Counted from the first letter of the stretch, positions 24,135 to 36,743 are shown. The stretch is DNA of 64,000 bases from Triticum aestivum (GCF_018294505.1 NC_057801.1:199706538-199770537); one strand, 5' to 3'. Numbers and translations are program-made. The notes: generated from the sequence alone by a model not told the origin.

Positions 24135-24656
24135 TGTTGAGGATATAACTACTGAGTGTAAACCGCCCAGGAGGGGCCGGTTCACGCTCATCTATATTGA
24201 ATCCCATGAAGACTAAGAAGATGGTGTTTCACTGATAAAGCTTAGAGGCCCATAGCCCAAAGGCGGATTAGGGCCCATAGTTATAAACCGCCATGGTTGT
24301 ATAAACTTGTATTGTAAGTTAGGAAAGGAAGAGACCAAGCCGGACACTTGTATGAGCCAGCCTCGGGACTCTGTAAACCGGCCGGGCGTCGACCTGTGTA
24401 TATAAAGGGACGACCCGGCGGCAGTTCAAAAAACAACAACTCGAGACTCAGGCAAAGCGTATTCGCTCCATGGTAATCGAAACCCAAGCAATTCCATCAC
24501 AACTAGATGTAGGCTTTTACCTTCATCGTAAGGGGCCGAACTAGTATAAAACTCTTGTGTCCCTTGTCCAGTTTAACCCCTTCAAGCTAATCTCGTTATG
24601 ATGGCTCCACGACTAAGTCCTTCTGTTAGGACATCTGACGTGATATTTCCACGACA
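24135..24656 (+). repeat. 5' LTR of element C
   Basis: 522 bp, TG...CA ends, same length as the 3' LTR. A TATA box is at 24396-24409. Confidence 0.95.
24396..24409 (+). promoter_or_regulatory. TATA box of the 5' LTR of element C
   Basis: TGTATATAAAGGGA, a canonical plant TATA element, conserved in the 3' LTR at 37300-37313. Confidence 0.8.
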
Positions 24657-24657
24657 G

Positions 24658-24676
24658 TTGGCGCCCACCGTGGGGC
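24658..24676 (+). promoter_or_regulatory. Primer-binding site of element C
   Basis: TTGGCGCCCACCGTGGGGC begins one base after the LTR end, the form usual for Tat-lineage elements. Confidence 0.8.
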
Positions 24677-24744
24677 TATTGCATGATGGTTTCGAGTTCT
24701 TGAAGGGCAACTTTGAAGGACTCAAGGGATATGCGGTTGGCCGG

Positions 24745-26830
24745 ATGACCAAGAGTCGTCGCGGCAAGCTCTACATCGATGACGCAGGATGGGGCCCCGA
24801 GGCCGGCTCAATCGAGTACGGGTACCGGGTCCCCTTTGGCGGAATTCATGTCTTCATTGGCAAAATCGGCAAACCGGGCCTTGAGGCGGACATCTCCACC
24901 GACCTCGTCGAGACGGCTCAGCGTGCAAGCCCTACCCGGGTTCAGCCTGCCATGAAGCGTGCGTTCGTAGGATTCATCCACGGTGCGGGATCTAAACCGG
25001 TGTTCGATGGTGAGACGGCCATCTACTCAGATGGCGAGTCATCCACTGGTGAAACTGAGTCGTTGTACCAATTGCAAGACGGCTGGATTGGGGGCTATTC
25101 CGATGGCAACAGTATTCCGGACCCCCTTGAACTGCCGAACCGGGTTGCAATCTTCATTGCCGGAACACAGCCCACCTTGCAGTCTTCATCCACAACAGCA
25201 ATGATGTCCGGATCAGCAGGTGCGGCAGGAGGCCCAGCGCGCCGACCGGCTCAAGCTCTTTCCGGTTTGTTGGATGCCTGGGCGACCTTATTAACCATGG
25301 CAGTCACCCCGGAGACACAGGATCAGCATAATGCAGAGGTTACCAAGTTACAGGACCAGATAACACAGGCCAAGGAGGACTTGGGAGCTGAGGAAGTTAG
25401 GATGGCTGCAGAACAGGCCGCTTTAGATGCCCAGTCACAACAGATCCAGGTGCAGAATTACCGGCTTATGTTGGATCAGAATGCGTCAAACGAAGTGCTG
25501 CAAAGGAAGTACCGATCTCGTCTGCCGCCGGTCTACGAAGGACTGAACCTCTTCAATACACCGGGGGGCGGGCCAAGTAATCCGGCAGCGGTAAACTGGA
25601 CCGAGGCACCTGGGGCAGCGCCGGATCAACCACGGATAACGGACCCACCTCGACGAACGGATAACCCGCCGCAATACGTATCGACACCACCGGGTCATTT
25701 TTCTAGCCCTTTGGATAACATGATTGCTGCGGCATCTCACGTGGCAACTATTCCGATGGAGGGTAATTCGCTGGTGGCGATTGAGACGCGACGGGCTAGG
25801 GATCTTCTTCAAACTGCTGTTGTGCAGCAGCAGGCTTATTCCTATAGCCGAGACACATTCGACCCCCCGTCCGAGCAAAAGTTATAGCAGGCACATGGAC
25901 GAACCGGAGGTGTCAAGCAGCGCACCGCGCCATAATGTCCCTCGAGGGCCTAATCTGGCGCGTGGGGGTGCAAACGCTCAGGATGTAGTGGATAATGGCA
26001 GAGCGCGAAGGGAGGCCGCATTAACAGCACAGCATGCGGGTCATCATCAAACCGCCCCAGTTCAACCAGCAGCGTCAGTGGAAAGAGGACTGGCCTTCAG
26101 CTCCTGGGGAGTGTCGTGTCTCATCCCGGCTCTCCGTAATGTGCGACTGCCCAAGGATTTCAAGGGTCCGCGTAAAGTGCCTAATTATACCGCCGATCAA
26201 CCCCCCGAGGCGTGGGTTGGAAGTTATGAGATGGCAATGGAGATGTTGGATGTGGATGAAACGGCATGTGCAAAATACTTCACCATGATGTTGGAAGGGA
26301 CAGCCCGCACTTGGTTAAAAAGCCTGCCCGCCAACTCCATCGGGTCATGGGACCAATTGAAGGCCCGGTTTATAGCGAATTTCAAGGATACATGCAAACA
26401 ACCCATGTCCATTGTGGATTTAGATGTCTGTGTTCAAGGAGAGAATGAGTCAACAACACATTGGGTGCGCCGGGTTTCAGAAGTCCTGCATTCATCAGAC
26501 CGCATCAATGCTGACACGGCGATTGTAACACTGGAGCGTAATTGCCGATTTAAGTCACTGAAGATGAAGTTGGGACGGCTCAAACGCCACTGTAATGACA
26601 TGGGAACGCTTATGGCAGCCTTGGTTAAGTATGCCGATTCCGATAATACCAACGATCCCGATTCTGACGAGGAGAAGCCGGAGAAGGGAAAGAAGAACGG
26701 CGGTACAAAGGGACAGCATAACCAGGCAGGTCACGGGAACAATGGTAAGCGTAAAGCGGATAATTCGGACTTTGTGGCTAATACCAATGTGCATGGCAAT
26801 GCGCGGCGATGTAAGGGTAAACCGCCATAG
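24745..26830 (+). pseudogene. Element C gag, frameshifted
   Basis: The first in-frame ATG after the primer site is 24745. Residues about 160-270 include an acidic and Gln-rich coiled region (TKLQDQITQAKEDLGAEEVR). The frame changes between about 25865 and 25920, next to a C-run and a TAG at 25885-25887. The retrotransposon gag domain follows (near 26140-26600: PPEAWVGSYEMAMEML, TARTWLKSLPANSIGSWDQL, HWVRRVSEVL), then a Lys-rich tail. A TAG at 26828-26830 separates gag from the protease frame. Particle-forming protein; non-functional here. Confidence 0.88.
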
Positions 26831-29800
26831 CGCGGTGGAGGCATGAATCTGGAGCGTCTGTTAAACCAGCCCTGCCCGAAGCACAGAACGAAGGAGGTTC
26901 CGGCCACGCATCTTTGGAAGGATTGTATCATTATGAAGGAGTTCAAATATTCTGATCTCTTCTGGTATGATCAGGGTCCGTCTGGCAGTTCAGGTCCAGG
27001 ATTTCACGGCCCGGGTTACGGTGGCGGCGGTTCAAACTCTGGATTTCAGAATAATCACGGCAACCAGAACAACCAAAGTGGTCACAACCAACTGAACAAT
27101 CAGGGGAATCAGCAGCAATCAGGTTATCAGAGTAACCCGAAGCAGTTGAGTAGTGGGCAATATCATGTTTTTACCACTAGCTTATGCAAGCGGGATCAGA
27201 AGCTTCACAAGAGGGTGGTTAATGCTGTTGAACCGGCAGTACCTCGTTACTTGCGTTGGTCCGAGCAGCCCATTGTGTGGAGCAGAGATGATCATCCTCC
27301 CCGGATTGATAATCCGGGTCATTTGGCTTTGGTGGTGGCACCTCAGGTTGGGGGTTATAAGTTCACCAAGGTACTCATGGATGGAGGGAGCAGCATCAAC
27401 ATCCTGTATTATGAAACCTTTCCTCGCATGGGATTGACAGATAAGAATCTTAAACCGTCAAACACTATTTTTCACGGTGTAGTGCCGGGTAAATCGGCAT
27501 ATCCAGTTGGCAAGATAGCTTTGGAAGTTGTGTTTGGCGATGAGCATGATTCCAGGTCAGAAACATTGACCTTTGAAGTGGTGAAAATCCAGAGCCCATA
27601 TCACGCCCTGTTTGGACGGACGGCTTATGCAAAGTTCATGGCAAGGCCCTGTTATATTTACTTACAGCTCAAGATGTCAGGTCATAAAGGGACTATCATG
27701 GTGCACAGGAGTCGTAAGATCGCTTTGTACTGTGAAGAGGGTGATGCGGCCTATGCTGAGTCAGTTTCTGCAACAAAAGAGTTGAAGTTCTACAAGGACA
27801 ATGTTGATCCGGCAGATATGACTCCTCTAAAGAAGCCCACCACAGAGCATGACCCAACCCTGAAGTTCAAACCGGCTGATGAGACTAAACTTGTCGATTT
27901 TGTTCCTGGCGATTCATCCAAACAGTTTAGTATCAGCACAAATCTGGATCCGAAATAGGAAAGCGCGCTCATCGAGTTCATCCATGAGAACCGGGACATT
28001 TTTGCATGGAAGCCTTCTAACATGCTAGGTGTACCGAGGGAACTCGCTGAGCACACTCTCAATAGTGATCCCAAGTTTAAATCGGTCAAGTAGTTTCTTC
28101 GCCACTTCAACGAGGAACAACGCATGGCCATTAGAGAGAAAGTAGCCCGGCTGTTGGCTGCTGGGTTTATCATTGAAGTTTTTCATCCGGAGTGGATGGC
28201 CAATCCGGTGCTGGTGCTTAAGAAGAATGGCACTTGGCATATGTGTGTGGACTACACAGACTTGAGCAAAGCTTGTCCGACAGATCCGTTTTCTCTCCCA
28301 CGTATTGATCAGATCATCGATGCTACGGCGGGTTGTGAGCGTTTGAGTTTTTTGGATGCTTATTCTGGTTATCATCAGATCAAAATGGTAGTTAAGGACT
28401 AGGAGAAGACAGCCTTCATCACTCCCTTTGGAGCCTTCTGCTATGTGTCTATGCCCTTTGGGCTCAAGAGTGCCCAGGCGACTTATCAGCGCTGTGTGCA
28501 GAATTGTCTTCATACTCAGATTGGGCGCAAGGTTCATGCCTATGTGGATGACATTGTGGTAAAATCCAGGAAGAAGGAGACATTGATAGATGACCTCAAG
28601 GAGACCTTTGACAATCTTCGGGTTTATAAAATGATGCTCAATCCGGATAAGTGCGTTTTTGGTGTTCCGGCAGGCAAGCTCTTAGGCTTTCTGGTGTCTA
28701 ACAGGGGCATTGAGGCTAATCCGGAAAAGATCAAAGCAATTACATCTTTGGCTAGACCGGCGTGTATCAATGATGTTCAGCGACTGGCGGGTCGAATTGC
28801 AGCCCTAAGCCGTTTTATCAGCCGCTTGGGAGAGAAGGCGATCCCTCTGTATCAGATGTTGAAGAAAACAGACAATTTTGTCTGGAGTGACGCAGCTAAT
28901 GCGGCGTTTGAGGACTTGAAGAGACAGTTGGTTGAACCGCCGGTTCTTGCTGCTCCGGTTGATAAGGAGACGCTGTCATTATACGTGGCTGCTAATGCTC
29001 GGGCTGTCAGCATAGCCATTGTGGTGGAACGCAAGGAGGTTGGGAAGGAATATCCGGTTCAAAGACCAGTTTATTATATCAGTGAGGTGCTAATTGAGTC
29101 AAAGCAAAGATATCCGCATTGGCGGAAGCTCGTGTATGGGGTTTTTATGGCAAGTCGGAAGCTTAAACAGTACTTTCAGGGCCATCCCATCACAATGGTC
29201 AGTTCTGCTCCTTTGGGGGGATATAATCCAGAACAGGGAGGCAATTGGCCGGGTTGCTAAGTGGGCTATTGAGCTTGGACCACATGGTTTGAAATACATG
29301 CCTCGCACAGCCATCAAGTCTCGGGCTCTTGTGGATTTTAATGATTGGACAGAGTTGCAGGCATCAGAAGACAAACCGGACATCACGTACTGGACTATCC
29401 ACTTTGACGGGTCCCGACAATTGGAGGGCTCGGGGGCTGGAGTTGTTCTTACTTCCCCTCGAGGTGATAAAATTTGTTATGTTCTCCGCTTAATGTTTCC
29501 TTGTACTAACAATGCAGCTGAGTACGAGGCCTTACTTCACGGTCTCCGTGTGGCCAAGGAAATGAACTTAAGCCGGGTTCGATGCTTTGGAGATTCTGAT
29601 CTGGTGGCTTAGCAAGTTTCTGGCACTTGGGACTCTAAGGATCCCCTCATGGCGGCTTACAGACGAGACGTAGATGTTGTGGCTGGTCACTTCAAGGGTT
29701 ATCAGGTTGAGCACATTGATCGGTGCAAAAATGAAGCAGCAGACGCTTTAAGCCAGCTGGGGTCTCAGCGTAAACCGGTGCCACCCAATACCTTTCTGGA

Positions 29801-31160
29801 CATACTACATAACCCGTCTGTAAAATTGCCTACAGAGGAGGATTTGGCTATTCCTGATCCGGAGGCACAGTTGGTTGCCACTTTAGATGTAATTTCGGAT
29901 CGGACGGTTCCATATTTGGCGTATATGAACCGAGGCGAGTTACCAGACGATGAAATTCTGGCCAGGCAGATAGTACGGTGGTCCAAGTCCATGGTTATTC
30001 ACAATGGCGAGTTACACCGCTGCAGTGTTTCAGGCGTGTTCTAGCGTTGTGTTTCTCCTGAGGAGGGCCAAGAGATTTTGCGTGAGATCCATGAAGGAGA
30101 TTGTGGTCACCGTGCCGGTTCAAAATCCCTGGTTGCTAAAGCTTTTCGTCATGGTTTCTACTGGTTAACGGCTCATGCTGATGCTGAGGACCTGGTAAAG
30201 CGGTGCGACGCTTGTCAGAAGTTTTCACGCCGAGCTCATGTTCCGGCTCAAGAGCTACGGATAATTCCAATCACTTGGCCATATGCTACTTGGGGGCTTG
30301 ATATGGTAGGACCTTTTAAGCGGTCTAAGGATAAGAAGACCCACCTGTTGGTGGCAGTTGACAAGTTTACCAAATGGGTTGAAGCCGAGCCTGTCAGCAA
30401 ATGTGATGCAGCCACGGCGGTTCAATTCCTCAAGAAGGTGATCTTCCATTTTGGTTTTCCACACAGCATCATCACAGATAATGGCACGAACCTTTCCAAA
30501 GGTGAGATGGAGGAATTTTGTCAACGAGAGCACATCCAGCTTGATGTAGCGTCCATGGCTCACCCCTAGTCTAATGGTCAAGCTAAGAGAGCTAATCAAG
30601 AAATCTTGAAGGGCATTAAGCCCCGGCTTATGGTTCCTTTAAAACGGATGCCGGTTTGTTGGGTGGAGGAATTACCATATGTGTTATGGAGCATAAACAC
30701 CACCCCCAATCAGTCTACGGGTTATACACCTTCCTTCATGGTTTACGGGGTAGAGGCAGTCCTCCCAAGTGATATTCGTCATGACTCGCCCCGGGTTGCC
30801 AACTATGTTGAAGCGGACAATGAGCAAGCACGGCAAGAAGCACTGGACTTGTTAGATGAAAAATGGGACATGTCGCTGGCTCGTTCGGCGGGTTATCAGC
30901 AAGACCTATGGCGTTATCACAGCCGTCGGGTTAAAACAAGAACCTTTCAAGAAGGTGATTTAGTGCTCTGGCTCATCCAGGATCAGACCGATATGCACAA
31001 GTTATCCCCACCTTGGGAAGGGCCCTTTGTGGTCAGCAAGAATCTACACAACGGGTTATACTATCTCATTAACGTTCGAGAGCACAAAGACTCACGCAAA
31101 TCTGAGGAGGAGACTCAGCGGCCGTGGAACATAGCTCTCCTTTGGCCTTACTATACCTGA
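26831..31160 (+). pseudogene. Element C protease, RT, dual RNase H and integrase; broken by TAG stops
   Basis: The order is protease (LMDGGSSINILYY near 27375), RT (YVDD within AYVDDIVVKS near 28545), a degenerate native RNase H (near 28950-29330), and a second complete-looking RNase H (WTIHFDGSRQLEGSGAGVV, AEYEALLHGL, GDSDLV, near 29395-29610). Integrase follows: the Asp of GLDMVGPF, the Asp of ITDNGT, then Lys instead of Glu 35 residues later, and a C-terminal part ending at 31160. Stops, all TAG: 27956, 28091, 28400, 29610, 30042 and 30567. One frameshift lies near 29210 in a G-run. Otherwise the frame is well preserved. Confidence 0.92.
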
Positions 31161-32439
31161 GCCATAGGCTTTTCTTATGTACATATTTTGACAATGTATA
31201 TATTATGATCAATATAATAAATCGGCATCCTTGCTATAAGCAGGGTCTCTGCTGTTTTTTCCAACATCTTCTGATTACATGGGGGCTTCAGCTGGTCAAG
31301 CGGAGTTCTACCTGTTAAACCGGCTATCACGCCACAACATAGCTTGGGAGCTTCACACCCAAGGGGCCAAAGAGAGTCTGGTTGCTATGCACAACTCAAA
31401 CATAGGCACCCATTGAGCACAAGCTCACAAAGTTACTTGGGGGCTCTTTGCGCATTGCAACAAAGAGTTTGAAAGGACCCTTGTAATATGCTATCAAGCA
31501 CGGCTTGGAAGCCTGGTGTGTTCACCTAAAACCACGGGTTAACATGCCTTCATCAAGTAAGCCACTCCTATCCAGGTAATCCTGGCATGACCCGCCGAAC
31601 GTTTGACAAGTCAATCTTATTTAGACCCTGAACTTGTCAATGTTAACACGACGATTGGTTAGTTGGAGGCCCATCTTGAAAGGCTTTGCAAAATGGTTTA
31701 ACTCAGCGGCCTGGCAGCCCATGAAAAGCCTCGCATTTGGGCCTGGCAGCCCTTGAAAAGCCTCGACTACACGGTTTTTATTTGCCTTTATCAAGATTTG
31801 TTCTTTGATGAAATTTTATGTTGAACCGGCGACTATTGACCCGAAATGGCTATCAGTCATCATAATAACCCGGTGTTTGTTAACCCGGCTTGGCTTTCAG
31901 CTACAAGTTGTCAGACCATATTTATTGTTAAACCAGTGTTTCATAACCCGGTCTGGCTTTGACTACATGTCGCTAGTATGATCATCCGGTGTTCATCACA
32001 ACCCGGTTTGACTTATTATACACCAGCACTGCATGGTGGGAGTTATCAACACTCAAGATTTGGGTTTTCACCCTTACTACAATCAAGTTGATAAGTTAAC
32101 AATGTGATTTAATATCACAGGTATGATCTATTTCATATTTTCATATTTTTTCAGCCTTGGTTATCAACCAGGCTTTGTATTGGGCATTATGACCCGTCCG
32201 GCGGTAAACCGCCAGGACAACTTTTCTTGTGCAGATATAAGGATTGCATAAAATCATCAAGGTATATAAAGCAGGCATAGCAATATTCATGGCGGATCAC
32301 ACAACATCATGTAGTAGTGCACGATGGCAGCAGAACACGGTATTCTTTCAGCTAGCCTATTACAAGGCGTTTTGATGCCCAAAATAATAATTCTTTGTTG
32401 CACAGAACAGAGTTTGTGGGAATTAAGCCGGTTACCCGA
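31161..32439. other. Spacer between pol and the antisense gene of element C
   Basis: No supported ORF. Contains degenerate repeats of an AACCCGGTGTTTNTTAACCC-like unit (about 31850-32010), and many AAACCGG/CCGGTTT words shared with the rest of element C. It would serve as the 3' UTR of both converging transcripts. Confidence 0.6.
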
Positions 32440-35400
32440 TTACGCCTCGTCACCCGGTTGACGTGAGGTTGATGGATCTTCTGGCGTTGGTTCAACCTCC
32501 TCCTCCCCACCCAGTGGCTGGAAGTCAATGGTGGCCCAGTTAATCCGGCTTAATGCTTGGAACACAACTTCTTCGCTTATAAGGTTGGACGGTTCAATGT
32601 CAGGGGCACAGGTGTGCTTACGAATTAGCGGGATAAGATTTTGCGCTTCTTTCACAGCGGCATCAACTCGTTTGTTATCCGCATCATAGCTGGACCGGTG
32701 AACCGACAAGTCAACCTCTTTAGCCAATTGGCTTGCCAAAGGGCGCATCTCTTTGGTCAGGGCTTTGAGGGCTTCCGCATCAAATTGTGACCCGTCTTCT
32801 TGTTCGCTAGGATAGCCCTTTGCAATATCTGCCGGATCAAGATCCGCAAACCAGGATTTGGCCCGAGTCAGTGTTGTTAAGGCACCAGCTCTTGTGGCAG
32901 ACCGTTTTACCTCTTCCATTTGGGCCGGGGTCATAGATAATTTGGCCAGCGTATCCTTGATCAAGATGGGTGCCGGTTTGTTGTATGAGGATGCACAGAT
33001 GACCCGTTGAGCACCGGTATACAGTTGTTCTATCAACGTGTAAGCAGCTTTCAACTTCATCTGCATATCTGAGCCCAGATGAGAAACACGACCACCTGCA
33101 ACGGTATAGGAAATTATTGTCAAACCAGAAATTTCACAGATGTTTCAGCAAAGTTCTTACAAATTGCACTTACCAAATATTGTAGAAGTCATAGCATTGA
33201 CTTGACGCTTTAACCCAGATAATTCTTCCGCCACCGGTTTAAGAGATGATTCAGCATCTTCAGCCCGCTTTAACAGAGCAGCCTTCTCGGTTTCCCAAAC
33301 CGCACGCTCGTTTTTGAAATCACCCTTTAATTGCTCCATGGCTGTTAAAACGCCCTTCAGTTCATCTGTTGCCTTGGAGGTTTCGGCCTGCTGGGACTTG
33401 ATATTCTCTTGAAGATCGGCGATTTGGGAATCTTTGTTGCTTATATCAGTCTGCAAGGACAGATGATGAAGATGTTAATATTTTCTTAAAGTCCCAAGCA
33501 CATAACAAGTTATATACTTGGCACTTGGGGGCTAATGCGGATTGTTTCTTTTCTGGCTATTATTTAAAGTCCCAAGGCTCAATACAAGTATTAATCTTGG
33601 CACTTGGGGGCTAATGTGTATTTGATCAAAAAAATCAAAGGCAAAGGAATTCAACAAGGACAAAAGTTTTGTACATAAAAGTCCCGGTTCATCTTGAAGA
33701 GACAATCCGGCCCTTGGGGGCTACACAGTTGAATTTTTTTATCTCAAAGTCTCGATTTATCTTGAAGAGACGAACCGGCCCTTGGGGGCTACAATGGAGA
33801 TGATGTACAGTACAAGAAAATTTACAGTGTGGAAGTTACCTCATAGCGCTCCTTCATCATGCTGACTAATCCGGCCTCATAATCACGGCTTGTGTACAGG
33901 CGGTTTAGAAATCCGGAATGGAGCTCCTGAGCACTGAGATGAGCATAGCTTGTCAAGTCAGTCTTCCATTTGCCTTTCTCCGCAGCAGCAGCTTCTACCT
34001 TGGCACTATGCTTGGACAAAGCGACAGGGTTGCCAGGAAAAGTGTGGCCAAACCCAGTAATCACAACATCATCAGTTGTTGTATTTGGGCTTGCCGGTTT
34101 ATCTGAGGCTCTGGCCGGGCTAGGCGGATCAGCAGTTGGACTTGGAGGATTGGCATGTGGGCTTGATGGATCAACATGAAGATTAGCCAGGTCAGCTTCC
34201 GGTGGATCAACATCAGTGTTCTGACCTTGCGGGACAGGGTCATCCATAGCGATGTCAACATCTCCACCAGCACCTTCTAAAGTCCTCTCCGATTCAACCT
34301 CGTCAGTGGGGGCATTGGTCTTTGCTTTCTTGCTCAGTTGGAATTTGGCGCTGCAATATCAAATAGAGGTTAATATGGTAAACCGGCGTAAGAAGGTAAA
34401 GCTAAAAGACAGTGTACTTACCCAGGGACGGTCTTGAGGGGAGGCATTTGAGTAGTTGATGAGTCGCCAGACGAAGAGTTAGAAGTCACCTGATAATTCG
34501 GTGGGTATCGGAAGCAACTCGCCAAGGGATAAAATTTATTAGAAGAGCAAGAGACCTCTGGACGATGCTTCCGGTTTGGGGTGTCTGGTAAACCGGAGGA
34601 AGTGACTTGTTGGCCACTGTGCCGGGTTGTGCGACGACCTTCATGTTGTTGTGTCTTCAAAGAAAATTGTGGATCCAAATGAGCAAGAGGATGTGAGTGT
34701 TTTACTTTCCGAACTGCACGGCAAAGTTTTTGAACCGGCACATGGTCTGAATCGGAGGAAAGGGAGATTACCTCTACATGGTCAGCATGACTGGCTTCAG
34801 CATCATCCTGATAATAGTCATTGTCAATAAGGTGTACAAAAAATGAACCAAGGGAATTAAGTTCTACTTCTTGTTCCAAATCAACGACATCTTCGGGCGG
34901 ATCAAAGGACTCGGCGGTTTTCTTTTTGGCTGGCCTCTTTGTAACCTTGCTCTTGGCACAAAGAGTTGTCGCCGGTTTGTCTTGAGCCTTTGCTGGTTTG
35001 TCTTGAGTTTTTCTCTTCTAGAAAGGATCTTTGGCCTATAAGAATAAACAAAAGGAACTCAGAATATGTTAAAAGGAAGACGGATTGAAAACAGAAGGAT
35101 AAAGTTCTTACGGCTGGTGGTTTGTTCTTGGCATAAAAGGGACATAGCCCGGTTTTGCTGCACTCAGCGATCGGTTCATCCAGCATCTTCTTCACGGACT
35201 CGGTGACCTCATCGTCAGTCATTGGTATTTTAGTGTGCCCTTGAGGGTCTTTGACATCTCCGGTGTATTCATGCATTAATCCGGGGTGGCGGCTCAAGGG
35301 CAGAATACCCCATGAAACCCAGCAACGGACAAGGTAAATACCAGTTAAACGGTTTGCAAGGAAAGCTCGGAGCTTGGCAAGTTGTGGTGCATAAGTTTGT

Positions 35401-36013
35401 CGTTCTTTGGCAGTGAGCCGCTGAGGCAGTGGGTGACCATTGCTGAGACGATGAGCACGGTAACCCGGCAGAGGGTTTTCATCAGCAGGAGCGGTGTTCT
35501 GACAGTAGAACCATGTTTGATTCCAATCCTTGGGATGGTTGTGATGTTTGGCATGAGGAAAATCGACTTCTTTCCTTTTCTGAATTAACACTCCACCAAG
35601 TTCAGTGTTGGGGCCGTTAGAAAATTCAGTGCGGCGGTTCAAGTGGAAAAAATCCCTGAAGAGTTCAACAGTTGGTTCTTCTTGAAGATAGACTTCGCAG
35701 AACACTTGAAAGTTGCAAAGATTGGACATAGAATTTGGTCCAATGTCTTGAGGGTGGAGCTGAAAGTTGGCAAGCACATCCCGGAAAAACTTTGATCCGG
35801 GAGGGCTAAATCCCCGGTCTAGATGTTGCATAAATACGACCACTTCTCCATCTTGGGGTTCAGGAGGGCACTCAAGGCCAAGGACTCGCCAATGAATGAC
35901 CTCCTTCTTGGCTAAAGCGCCAGTCAGAACATATCCATTCAGTTGTTCTTCTTTGATCCGGGAAGGAACCCAATTGCAAGAAGCAAATTGTTTGGCCATT
36001 TTTTTATGACAAG
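32440..36013 (-). pseudogene. Antisense five-exon gene of element C (Transposase_28 / putative gypsy-type domain), one premature stop
   Basis: Minus-strand exons are 36013-35112 (ATG at 35999), 35035-34422, 34350-33840, 33450-33174 and 33095-32440, encoding about 981 residues. All four coding introns have GT-AG ends with good context (donors GTAAGAACTT, GTAAGTACAC, GTAACTTCCA, GTAAGTGCAA), and exon phases match. Exon 1 resembles the plant Transposase_28 family (EVVVFMQHLDRGFSPPGSKF; WNQTWFYCQN). Exon 3 is Pro- and Ser-rich. Exon 4 is a strong coiled coil (KAALLKRAEDAESSLKPVAE). Exon 5 is helical with an acidic end. The only lesion is TAG at 35018-35020, where a CAG is likely. Grande of maize has an antisense gene at the same place (from memory). 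Function unknown. Confidence 0.85.
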
Positions 36014-36557
36014 CTATAAAGGAAGTTTGAATACCGAATCACGGTTTAAGATTGATGTGCATAAACCGGTGTTAAACCCGGGGATTAAATCAGAGCGTGT
36101 ATGCATGTTAAACCGGATATTGATGCTCAAGTCATGTTGGCGGTTTAAGTGAGGGCTAATGGTACCTGACGGATTATGATATTCTACAAAGTTAAACCGC
36201 CTATAGTGGAGGAAGCAGAACTAAAATTTATTAAGTGTTGAGGAAACAGGTTTCACAAGATGGTATTAAAATTTTGGATCTACCGAGGCCTAGTAAAGAA
36301 AATTTTCTGAACCCTAAAATGGCGACAGCGGAATAAATAGGATCCAGATGGGATCTGTTCGTGATTCTAATGATACTACAGTGAGGCAAAACAAGATTAT
36401 AGCTTTGGCCGCAGAAGGAAAAGGTTAGGATGGGCTGGATTCAACGAGACAGTAAAGGAAAGCAAGGGCAAAGTAATAAAGCATGGACGAACACTGATGA
36501 ACACAACCGAGTGCTGAAACCCTAATGCAGATCTAGGGTTGAGGGAGAAGGGCTTAC
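36014..36557 (-). other. Probable intron in the 5' UTR of the antisense gene
   Basis: Minus-strand donor GTAAGCCCTTCTC follows GCGAATCTG (exon end at 36558). The acceptor TCCTTTATAG precedes CTTGTCAT just before the ATG. A 5' UTR exon of about 36558-36705 would lie upstream. This rests on splice-site match only. Confidence 0.55.
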
Positions 36558-36730
36558 CAGATTCGCAGGAGCAGCGGAGGAGAGCTGTGGATCTCTGGTG
36601 CATTCAGGGTGATGCAGCGGCCATGGATGAGGCAGAACTTCAAGGTCAACGGCGGCGGTGGAGCTGTCGGGCTTGAGCGGTGAGAGGAAGAAGAAGAAGT
36701 GTGGAAGGGGAAAGGTAGAAGACCCCAGAG

Positions 36731-36743
36731 CCTATTTATAAGG
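36731..36743 (-). promoter_or_regulatory. TATA box of the antisense gene
   Basis: The minus strand reads CCTTATAAATAGG about 30 nt before the proposed 5' UTR exon. It lies inside element C, so the gene has its own promoter and does not depend on the 3' LTR. Confidence 0.6.

Noticed and set aside
24598..24744. ATG at 24598 as the gag start of element C
   Set aside because: It lies inside the 5' LTR, upstream of the primer site; the first in-frame ATG after the primer site is 24745.
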